Below, piece by piece: positions 1 through 5,281 of a DNA stretch of 5,281 nucleotides; position 1 is the first letter of the stretch; every line of letters starts with the position of its first letter. The DNA lies in the NCBI GenBank assembly GCA_012516225.1, contig JAAYWX010000264.1:1-5281 (forward strand). Reading direction: 5' to 3'. The notes under the pieces were generated by a model. It worked only from the letters and a program-made list of their open reading frames with translations. It was not told where the DNA came from and did not search any database. The position numbers and the translations under genes were made by a program. Source of the DNA: Clostridiales bacterium (GTDB lineage: Bacteria; Bacillota; Clostridia; Oscillospirales; Oscillospiraceae).

Positions 1-123
1 CGTATGCTATTGAGGTATTCTCTCATCTCCTGATGATTTTTTAAAGGCGGGGGATTATTGAGCGGTTACGTTACAAAGATTGTAATTCAGCTTTTTTGGC
101 GCTACCTATATGAAAACTGAATA
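1..123. other. Non-coding segment downstream of the EAL gene
   Basis: No coding region can be supported here. Just beyond the EAL gene's stop there is a 10-bp imperfect inverted repeat: ATTCAG-C-TTTT at 85-95 against AAAACTGAAT at 113-122, with one bulged base. It could fold in the 3' untranslated RNA, but on the minus strand no U run follows it, so it is not a convincing terminator. A G-run (GCGGGGG) lies near 48-54. Short open stretches run off the left edge on both strands, but none is long enough to judge. Confidence 0.4.
71..85. repeat. Small palindrome TTACAA-AGA-TTGTAA
   Basis: Two perfect 6-bp arms are separated by three bases, about 40 bp past the stop codon of the EAL gene. On the plus strand it is followed six bases later by a run of six T (92-97), so it could be a weak plus-strand terminator. 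Equally it could be a dimeric regulator site for a gene beyond the left edge. The stem is AT-rich and short, so chance is a real alternative. Confidence 0.3.
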
Positions 124-3100
124 CTAGCCGTTATTCTCAGAAGATTTTTTCGATGATGTTTCTTTAAAGTCCTGACTTTTCAAAATGATTACCGCTTCTT
201 TTGATGTCAGCGGTTCGCTGAAAAGATAACCCTGCATATAATCGCAGTCGTTATCGATTAAAAATTGTTTTTGAGTTTTGCTCTCTACACCTTCGGCGAT
301 GACATAGTATCCAAGTTTGTGAGCCAAAGATATAATATCTCCGGTAATGGCCTTTTCGGGACCTATGACAGGCAGCTTGTCTAAAAAGTACTTGTCTATT
401 TTCAGCCCGTTGATGTTAAGTTCCCTTACTCTTGAAAAAGATGAGTACCCTGTGCCGAAATCATCAATCAAAACTTCTATTCCTTTTTCCTGCAGTTCTG
501 ACAGCTTGCTGTTTATCAAATCAAAATTATTGGAGAAAACAGATTCAGTCAGCTCAATATGCAAAGTTCCGGGAGAAATGGCATATTCGTCTATAATTTT
601 GAATAAATCAGAAAGAAACTCGTCCCTTAAAATTTGGATAGCGGAAACGTTTACTGCAATTTTAACGTCCGAGAAGCCATACAAGTTTAAAATGCTTAAA
701 AATCTGCAAGCTTTTTTGAGTATGATATTACCGATCGGATAAATAAGCTGAGAGCTTTCAGCAATCGGTATAAACTCAAGAGGGGCGACAAGACCGAGGG
801 CCTCGCTCTTCATGCGCGCAAGTGCCTCAAAACCGAAGATCCTGCCCGTTTTAAGGTCCACAATCGGCTGATAACAAAGATAAATGCCGCTGCCGCTGGA
901 GGTTTCAGCAATGCAGTTTCTTAACTCGGATTCAATTTTTTCCTTTCTGTTCAGGTCGGCTTCCATTTTTGAATCGTAAAAGCAATAACCAAACGAAAGG
1001 TCTTCCCGAACTTTCCCCGCAGCAAGCTGGGCAAACTTAAGGAGCGTATCTCCGTCTGACAGATCTTCGGAAAGCTCTACAATTCCGATATTTATACCCA
1101 AAAACTTTTCGGTAAATGATGATCTTATAGTTTCGATAATATCCTTGCAGAAAATTTCAAGCTCGTGTTTATCATTGTATCCATTTATAAAAAACGCAAA
1201 CCTATCAATGGATATATGAAACAGCCTGCAATTTTCTCCGCAGAATTCGGAGAGTTTTTCCGCCGTTTTTTTAATAAGATTGTTGGCGTAGCTATACCCA
1301 AAAGTGAGATTTACCAGCTTAAAATCTTTATAATTAATAAGCAGCAGAGCTCGGTCGTTTTTTTCTCCTTTTTCAAGCTCCGTATCTACATACATATCAA
1401 AGGAACTTTTGTTGGGAAGATTAGTCAATTCGTTGTGGTAAGCCAAATGTAATATACGCGTTTCGGACTCCGTCCTCGTAATGGCAACGGAAAGCAAATT
1501 AGCAAGTATTTCAACAGCGTTCTGACATCTTACACTTTGACGCCCTTCGTCCGCATTCCAGACATAGCACAGAACACCGAGTACGGTATTGTGGTCTTCA
1601 AGCGGAACTGTGAGCAAATGTTTCGTTTTATCTTCCGGCTGAACGGAAGCAGCGCGTTCTTCAGAGAAGAATATGGATTCCGGAACCGAGAGTATGCGGC
1701 CGAATGAGGCAGGATCTTCCCAGAGAGGGTTACTGCACTTATTTTGCGGCAATTTCCCGATCTCATCCTCATAAATTCCGTCAAACCATTCATATAAAAC
1801 TTTTTTATGCGCGAACAAATCAACAAAGGCTCTCTCTGCCCTGTAATATTTTCCGGATGTAAAAAGCAGGTTGTAGATTTTTCTGTCAAGGGTTTCACTT
1901 GTCACCGAGACAAAATCCGCAGAAATTTCAGACAGTATTTTCTGCACCCTTATTTTGCTTTCAATATCTTTCAGGCGGTGCATATAGACTTTGCTTACAT
2001 AACCGGCCATCAGCAGAAGTATTCCGAAAAAAAGCATTCTTGTTATGTATTCCGCGCTGTCAATGCAAATTATTGACAAAGGCCTTTTTATCCAAATGTA
2101 AACCTGTGTTACAGTTATTGAAACGGCAAGGGAAATAAGAAGCCCCATATTGTTGTAAATTACAGACAGCATAACAAGCGTGGCGGGAACTACCCATGCC
2201 GACACCGTTATGTAGCGGGCACTCAAGGCCGTCAGCAGGGGAATTGAAACGGAGATAAGTCCCACAAACAGCAAATCCCTGAATTTTGCACGCAGATTAA
2301 AAAATTGGATTGATAAAATAAGTATTCCAAAAACGAAATATCCGGAACTTGTAATAATTATCTGATACAGGGGGGATTCCCGAAGATAATACTGAACGAA
2401 AAAATTTGCAAGGCTGTGAACTATGTACGCAAACGAAACAATTTTGTGGTAGCGGTCAAGCTCGGCTTTGCTAAGTATTTTTTCATACTCGGGTTCCTGC
2501 CGCTCTTTTGGGCACATCAGGCTGTAGCGCCGGACACAATAGAAGATGGCAGTTATATATATAAGCGAAACTACAGGAGTAATAAGAGGGAGATTATATG
2601 AAGCATACTGGCTTATAAAGATATCAACAGAAATTCCAAGAACTGCGGAAACAGACAGTGAAACAATGAGCAAGCGGGACTGTGCTTTAATATTCCGGTT
2701 TTTTGATTTGAACCCCCATCTGTATAGCACTAAAATGGAAGAAATTATAATGCTGACAAAATATATACTAAGAAAAATTTCCATAGTGCCGTATTCAAAA
2801 ACGTTCACCCAGCCAAAAACTGTTTCAACAGGATTGAATTTCTTCGGAGCGGATGTGCTTAGGCAAAATACGAAAAGAGTAATAGCGGCAGGAAGATAAA
2901 CGGAAAAATAAACCCAAGGTTTAATCCGGCGGTTTTCGCCGCTTGCAAGCAATATTACAAAATGCAGCAAATAAGAATAAAGAAAGCCCCAGCCAATGAC
3001 AGAAAGCCGCTTCCAGAGCAGAAAAGTATCCATGTCTTGAGCGCGGGTTTCAATGGCGGAGGAAAACAGCCACGCGGAAAGCGCGGCGCATATAGCGAAA

Positions 3101-3213
3101 AATATCCGGTTCAAAGAGCCTTTTATATTTATAGAAATAATGTAAAGACCGAGAAAAAGGCAAAACACAAACGCCGCGAAATAAATTACGGAAACAATAA
3201 TTGCCGGACTCAC
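124..3213 (-). CDS. Membrane sensor with GAF, degenerate GGDEF and EAL domains; likely cyclic-di-GMP phosphodiesterase
   Basis: This 1029-residue protein is predicted to hydrolyse cyclic-di-GMP to pGpG at the inner face of the membrane. Residues 1-230 form seven hydrophobic helices resembling the 7TM region at the N-terminus of some histidine kinases. Residues 255-410 add about six more. A short linker leads to a GAF-like domain (about 427-577), then GGDEF (about 588-750) and EAL (about 757-1012), ending in a polar tail. The GGDEF signature is replaced by S-I-D-R-F (668-672), the D-x-L-T-G-L-P motif reads NELTNLP, and no RxxD inhibitory site is seen, so cyclase activity is unlikely. The EAL domain keeps the residues expected for catalysis: E796 of the EAL motif, N855, E887 and E890 (ELTE), D917/D918 (DDFGTGYSS), K938, E974 and Q994. 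The start is GTG: AAGGGAG lies seven bases upstream and an in-frame TAA sits just before it. The gene is probably monocistronic. The ligand sensed is unknown. Confidence 0.93.
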   Translation of the reverse strand: MSPAIIVSVIYFAAFVFCLFLGLYIISINIKGSLNRIFFAICAALSAWLFSSAIETRAQDMDTFLLWKRLSVIGWGFLYSYLLHFVILLASGENRRIKPWVYFSVYLPAAITLFVFCLSTSAPKKFNPVETVFGWVNVFEYGTMEIFLSIYFVSIIISSILVLYRWGFKSKNRNIKAQSRLLIVSLSVSAVLGISVDIFISQYASYNLPLITPVVSLIYITAIFYCVRRYSLMCPKERQEPEYEKILSKAELDRYHKIVSFAYIVHSLANFFVQYYLRESPLYQIIITSSGYFVFGILILSIQFFNLRAKFRDLLFVGLISVSIPLLTALSARYITVSAWVVPATLVMLSVIYNNMGLLISLAVSITVTQVYIWIKRPLSIICIDSAEYITRMLFFGILLLMAGYVSKVYMHRLKDIESKIRVQKILSEISADFVSVTSETLDRKIYNLLFTSGKYYRAERAFVDLFAHKKVLYEWFDGIYEDEIGKLPQNKCSNPLWEDPASFGRILSVPESIFFSEERAASVQPEDKTKHLLTVPLEDHNTVLGVLCYVWNADEGRQSVRCQNAVEILANLLSVAITRTESETRILHLAYHNELTNLPNKSSFDMYVDTELEKGEKNDRALLLINYKDFKLVNLTFGYSYANNLIKKTAEKLSEFCGENCRLFHISIDRFAFFINGYNDKHELEIFCKDIIETIRSSFTEKFLGINIGIVELSEDLSDGDTLLKFAQLAAGKVREDLSFGYCFYDSKMEADLNRKEKIESELRNCIAETSSGSGIYLCYQPIVDLKTGRIFGFEALARMKSEALGLVAPLEFIPIAESSQLIYPIGNIILKKACRFLSILNLYGFSDVKIAVNVSAIQILRDEFLSDLFKIIDEYAISPGTLHIELTESVFSNNFDLINSKLSELQEKGIEVLIDDFGTGYSSFSRVRELNINGLKIDKYFLDKLPVIGPEKAITGDIISLAHKLGYYVIAEGVESKTQKQFLIDNDCDYMQGYLFSEPLTSKEAVIILKSQDFKETSSKKSSENNG

Positions 3214-3220
3214 TTTTTCA

Positions 3221-3227
3221 CTCCCTT
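3221..3227 (-). promoter_or_regulatory. Ribosome binding site AAGGGAG that fixes the GTG start
   Basis: On the minus strand AAGGGAG ends seven bases before the GTG at 3211-3213. An in-frame TAA at 3226-3228 overlaps the site and excludes any upstream start in this frame. A second GTG at 3218-3220, eight bases before the chosen start, is out of frame and meets a stop after two codons. The GTG start is therefore well supported. Confidence 0.85.
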
Positions 3228-3241
3228 ACCCGCAGCCGCAC

Positions 3242-3260
3242 TATACCAAAAAGAGGTATA
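3242..3260. repeat. Inverted repeat TATACC-N7-GGTATA in the EAL gene leader
   Basis: Two perfect 6-bp arms flank a 7-base A-rich (plus strand) or T-rich (minus strand) spacer. The repeat lies between the predicted transcription start near 3289 and the ribosome site at 3221-3227. In RNA it would form a small hairpin about 15 nt upstream of the Shine-Dalgarno. It may instead be a protein binding site downstream of the promoter. The right arm on the minus strand also reads TGGTATAGT, which looks like an extended -10 but has no matching -35. Confidence 0.4.
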
Positions 3261-3295
3261 ATTGCCTTCATTTATATTAAACTCGTTATAATATA

Positions 3296-3324
3296 ATTAT
3301 CCTTAATTTTGCCAACGGTGTCAA
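3296..3324 (-). promoter_or_regulatory. Sigma-A promoter of the EAL gene
   Basis: Read on the minus strand, a perfect -35 TTGACA (3319-3324) is followed by a 17-bp spacer and a -10 GATAAT (3296-3301, five of six consensus bases). Transcription would begin near 3289, giving a leader of about 75 nt before the GTG start. Position, orientation and spacing all fit the housekeeping sigma factor. Confidence 0.8.
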
Positions 3325-3573
3325 GAGAACAATGATAAAAAAACCATGGAAAATAACGCCACTGTTTTTTAAGACCTGAATTTACAATGCAAGGAAAACA
3401 AAAGTTAAATAATGACTCAAAGCTAAAAATCAGGTATTATAATGGTTGCTGAATTATAGCTATATCGTATAGCAGTGAGTAACAGTTTTATGCTGCGGAG
3501 TTTGATTTTCGGATGCAAACAAATATAAAGTTTAGTTTTAATTGTTACAGATGTGCAAAATAACAGGCTGCTT
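3325..3573. other. Intergenic stretch without a recognisable gene
   Basis: About 250 bp between the EAL gene promoter and the transporter terminator. It is AT-rich and has no ORF with a ribosome site that I would accept. It contains a 6-bp inverted repeat with a 3-base loop (GCTATA-TCG-TATAGC, 3459-3473), a 5-bp one (GTTTG/CAAAC, 3500-3520), and a plus-strand promoter-like pair ATGACT (3412-3417)-17 bp-TATTAT (3435-3440), with an overlapping TATAAT at 3438-3443. Together with the plus-strand U tract after 3614 these could mark a small RNA, but no known RNA family was recognised. Confidence 0.4.
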
Positions 3574-3615
3574 AAAAACAAGTACTGGGGCTGAGATTAA
3601 ACATCTCGCCCCAGT
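3574..3615 (-). terminator. Intrinsic terminator of the transporter gene
   Basis: The hairpin at 3585-3614 has a 7-bp GC-rich stem (CTGGGGC/GCCCCAG), a one-base bulge, a further 5-bp stem (GAGAT/ATCTC) and a 5-base loop; an A-T pair at 3584/3615 extends it. It lies about 30 nt beyond the transporter's TAA stop. On the minus strand the stem is followed by ACTTG and then five T (3574-3578), a somewhat interrupted U tract. It separates the transporter from the EAL gene downstream. Confidence 0.8.
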
Positions 3616-3627
3616 TTTATTTTTATT
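3585..3627 (+). terminator. Same hairpin acting on the plus strand
   Basis: Read on the plus strand, the hairpin is followed at once by TTTTATTTTTATT (3615-3627), a better U tract than on the minus strand. The element therefore looks bidirectional. No plus-strand gene is seen to its left in this window, so it would end either antisense transcription or a small intergenic RNA. An A-rich lead-in to a minus-strand terminator gives the same pattern, so a plus-strand role is not proven. Confidence 0.5.
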
Positions 3628-3645
3628 ACAAACGCTTTTAACGGC

Positions 3646-5085
3646 TTACTCGGCTTTCTCACTTAAAAAAGGAGAGGGAGCCGGCGCAATTCCGCGCTTC
3701 CATTCGATCCAGTTGACAAGGAAGAAAGCTGCAGTGCCGCAGGCACAGCCGAACACCACAGGCAGAACTCCAAGATAAAAGCCGCCGCCGGAGAGAATCT
3801 GCCAGTATACAACACCTATCGTTCCAACAATAATTGATATAATTCCGGAGTTTTTAGTGGCTTTGGGAACAACAAGACCGAATCCATAGGCAGCGAACGG
3901 ACCTGCACAACGGATTGCAAACGCAAACGTGTTCATGGTTATAATATCAATTTTCATAAGCGATATTAAAATAGCAATTCCCGCAAAGACAACGTTGCTT
4001 GCTCGTGTCAGGAAAATTATCTTCTGTTCGGTCAGTTCCTTGGCACTTTTCGTTTTCATCCATATGTCGTTAATTACCATTGTTGACATGCACAGCAGAT
4101 TTGAGTCGGCGCTGGACATAGTCGCCGAAATAATAGCTGCTGCAAGAAGCCCAGTAATTATCGTCGGAGCAAAGGTGCTGGTAACCTGCATCATTGCGGT
4201 ATTTCCGGCTATATTGGGGAAGCTGTCCTTAACTGCCAGAGCACACAGACCGATAATTGTAGGGAATATTGACATAGCCGCCATAAGGACAGCAGAAAGC
4301 AAGGCAGCTCCTTTTGCTGTTTTTTCGTCCTTAGCACTTTCAAAGCGGCTGACCATCTCCGGGCCTGAAAGGAAGGTGCAAAAATAGTTGAAAATATATC
4401 CGATAATTGTAATCCAGCCAATCTTAGTAAAGGAAAGTTGAACGGGAGGCAGTTTTGCAGATATGTTTTCCCATCCTCCGCAGCCGTTTACAACAAACGG
4501 TGTTGCGATTGCCAAGCCAGCAAGAATAATTATAAACTGTACTAAATCGCTTATCTGATCTGCTATCATGCCGCCCATGGTTGTATATATTATAACTACC
4601 AATCCGGCTATAATCAGGCTTACATTCATAGGAATTCCGGTAAGTGTGGAAACAACTGCACCGGATGCGGCGATTTGGGATGATGTCAGGCAGAAAAGAG
4701 CTACAATGTTGAGAAGGGCTGTTACCACGCCCATCGATTTACCATAACGACGTTCAACAACCTCAGGAATCGTAACAGCGAGTGTCTGGCGAATTTTTGG
4801 CGCAAAGTAAGAAAGCGGAATCATTGCGACCGATGCCGCCAGTACATACCAGCACGCGCTCATTCCCCAGTCGCCAAAAGCTTTGGCGGCCAATCCTGTG
4901 GTTGACCCTCCGCCAATGTTGTTTGCAGAGAGCGAAAACGCAACCATGAATAGACCCATACGGCGTCCGGCTATCATGTAGTCTTTGCTGTCCTTGATAG
5001 ATAGCTTACTGACAACAAAGCCAATGACCAGCATTGCTAAAAGGTAACCAGCTACAATGATGAGAGGGACAACTTGCAGTTCCAT
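3646..5085 (-). CDS. Sodium:solute symporter (SSS family, PutP/PanF-like), substrate unknown
   Basis: This 479-residue integral membrane protein has about 13 hydrophobic helices, the usual length and count for the SSS family, which couples sodium entry to uptake of organic solutes. The first core helix carries SANNIGGGSTTGLAAKAF-type sequence (53-70); N56 aligns with the sodium-side residue of SGLT-type carriers, and S61 sits where sugar carriers have a histidine, arguing against sugar. GGMIADQISDLVQF (171-184) keeps the conserved Asp180. The loop GPEMVSRFESAKDEKTAKGA (241-260) is the typical cytoplasmic one. AATMSSADSNLL-type sequence (around 321-331) matches the family's second sodium site, with S324/S325 corresponding to Ser340/Thr341 of PutP. 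The ATG start has GGAGG six bases upstream. The gene has its own promoter, a long leader and a terminator. The substrate could be an amino acid, betaine or carboxylate; the sequence alone does not decide, and no catabolic neighbour is visible. Confidence 0.93.
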   Translation of the reverse strand: MELQVVPLIIVAGYLLAMLVIGFVVSKLSIKDSKDYMIAGRRMGLFMVAFSLSANNIGGGSTTGLAAKAFGDWGMSACWYVLAASVAMIPLSYFAPKIRQTLAVTIPEVVERRYGKSMGVVTALLNIVALFCLTSSQIAASGAVVSTLTGIPMNVSLIIAGLVVIIYTTMGGMIADQISDLVQFIIILAGLAIATPFVVNGCGGWENISAKLPPVQLSFTKIGWITIIGYIFNYFCTFLSGPEMVSRFESAKDEKTAKGAALLSAVLMAAMSIFPTIIGLCALAVKDSFPNIAGNTAMMQVTSTFAPTIITGLLAAAIISATMSSADSNLLCMSTMVINDIWMKTKSAKELTEQKIIFLTRASNVVFAGIAILISLMKIDIITMNTFAFAIRCAGPFAAYGFGLVVPKATKNSGIISIIVGTIGVVYWQILSGGGFYLGVLPVVFGCACGTAAFFLVNWIEWKRGIAPAPSPFLSEKAE

Positions 5086-5210
5086 AAAATACCTCCGTCT
5101 TTCTATTTTCTATAATATATACATAAACCTACTGAATATTCAGCAGGAAGATGCCATAGATACTCGACAGCCGAACGCACAGGGAATTGCAGAATTTTGT
5201 GATTAATGAC
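5086..5210 (-). promoter_or_regulatory. Roughly 125-nt leader of the transporter mRNA
   Basis: This is the stretch between the predicted transcription start (near 5210) and the ATG at 5083-5085. The ribosome site GGAGG is at 5092-5096. The upstream half is moderately GC-rich and the 45 nt before the ribosome site are very AT-rich. The main structure is the hairpin at 5128-5147. I recognise no known riboswitch class in it. Confidence 0.5.
5128..5147 (-). repeat. 20-bp palindrome / leader hairpin
   Basis: The palindrome is centred between 5137 and 5138 with nine of ten symmetric base pairs. The one DNA mismatch (A5131 with C5144) becomes a G-U wobble in minus-strand RNA, so the transcript can form an uninterrupted 8-bp stem (CCUGCUGA/UCAGUAGG) with an AUAU loop. 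It lies about 30 nt before the ribosome site. It may be an RNA hairpin (stability or attenuation) or a DNA operator downstream of the promoter. Confidence 0.5.
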
Positions 5211-5216
5211 AATGAA

Positions 5217-5245
5217 ATTATATCATGTAGAATAATGTTTGTAAA
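5217..5245 (-). promoter_or_regulatory. Sigma-A promoter of the transporter gene, extended -10
   Basis: On the minus strand, -35 TTTACA (5240-5245, five of six) is followed by a 17-bp spacer and a perfect -10 TATAAT (5217-5222). The -10 is preceded by TGA, giving the extended TGnTATAAT form. This is a strong housekeeping promoter by sequence. Transcription should start near 5210. Its -35 box lies inside the left arm of the inverted repeat at 5240-5265, so occupancy of that repeat should block or alter RNA polymerase binding. Confidence 0.8.
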
Positions 5246-5265
5246 TAATTATTAGATTATTTACA
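5240..5265. promoter_or_regulatory. Candidate operator: perfect 10-bp inverted repeat over the -35 box
   Basis: TGTAAATAAT (5240-5249) and ATTATTTACA (5256-5265) are perfect inverted copies separated by six bases (TATTAG). The left arm contains the -35 hexamer of the transporter promoter (TTTACA on the minus strand). Two-fold symmetry, arm length and placement fit a dimeric transcription factor site, most simply a repressor. The cognate regulator is not in the window and the sequence does not match an operator I know with confidence. The arms are AT-rich, so a chance match is not excluded, and an alternative is a weak hairpin. Confidence 0.55.
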
Positions 5266-5281
5266 TAAAAAAATTTAAGGA

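Noticed and set aside
1..26. Possible start of a minus-strand gene (ATG at 24-26 reading M-R-E-Y-L-N-S-I) preceded by AGGAG.
   Set aside because: The AGGAG touches the ATG with no spacer, only eight codons are visible before the edge, and no promoter is evident. It cannot be judged.
1..44. Possible 3' end of a plus-strand gene in frame 3 (ends TAA 42-44) or frame 1 (ends TGA 31-33).
   Set aside because: Only 10 to 13 codons are visible and they match nothing I recognise; short open stretches like these are expected by chance.
347..3261. Several plus-strand and alternative-frame open frames of 60 to 131 codons within the EAL gene.
   Set aside because: They lie opposite or out of frame with a long gene with clear domain structure, lack good ribosome sites, and their translations show no recognisable domain.
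3240..3265. Extended -10 (TGGTATAGT) as the EAL gene promoter.
   Set aside because: There is no -35-like hexamer 16 to 18 bp upstream, whereas 3296-3324 has TTGACA with ideal spacing.
3214..3290. Cyclic-di-GMP riboswitch in the leader of the EAL gene.
   Set aside because: The leader is only about 75 nt and I see neither the GEMM-type core motifs nor the expected paired stems.
3929..4421. Open frames on both strands inside the symporter gene (152 and 70 codons).
   Set aside because: The hydrophobic character is a shadow of the membrane protein's codons; the real frame has complete family motifs.
5100..5145. A second, closer promoter for the symporter (minus strand TTCAGT-16-TATAGA).
   Set aside because: The -35 matches consensus poorly and overlaps the leader palindrome; the promoter at 5217-5245 is far better.

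Overview
The window reads as ordinary chromosomal DNA of a low-to-moderate GC Gram-positive bacterium, most likely a Clostridia-type Bacillota. This is inferred from strong Shine-Dalgarno sites (GGAGG, AAGGGAG), near-consensus sigma-A promoters (TTGACA-17-GATAAT and TTTACA-17-TATAAT with an extended -10), AT-rich intergenic DNA, and a sensor architecture (7TM plus GAF plus GGDEF/EAL) common in clostridia. No mobile element, CRISPR array, tRNA or rRNA was seen.

Layout from left to right. Positions 1-123 are non-coding as far as can be judged and hold small inverted repeats downstream of the first gene. Positions 124-3213 (minus strand) encode a 1029-residue membrane sensor with a probably active EAL cyclic-di-GMP phosphodiesterase domain and a degenerate GGDEF domain. 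It starts at GTG and has its own sigma-A promoter at 3296-3324. Positions 3214-3645 are intergenic. They contain that promoter, a short inverted repeat in the leader, about 250 bp without a recognisable gene, and a GC-rich hairpin terminator at 3585-3614 with U tracts on both sides. Positions 3646-5085 (minus strand) encode a 479-residue sodium:solute symporter of the PutP/PanF-like type with a GGAGG ribosome site. Positions 5086-5281 hold its roughly 125-nt leader with a hairpin, a very good promoter, and a perfect 10-bp inverted repeat overlapping the -35 box, which is a strong operator candidate.

Both genes point the same way, but a terminator and a separate promoter lie between them, so they look like two independent transcription units. 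One would lower cyclic-di-GMP in response to a membrane or cytosolic signal. The other would take up an unidentified organic solute with sodium, under a local repressor or activator. Nothing in the sequence links the two functionally. No undescribed multi-gene system is visible; the best leads are the operator/leader of the transporter, a possible plus-strand small transcript in the intergenic region, and the double membrane sensor on the phosphodiesterase.
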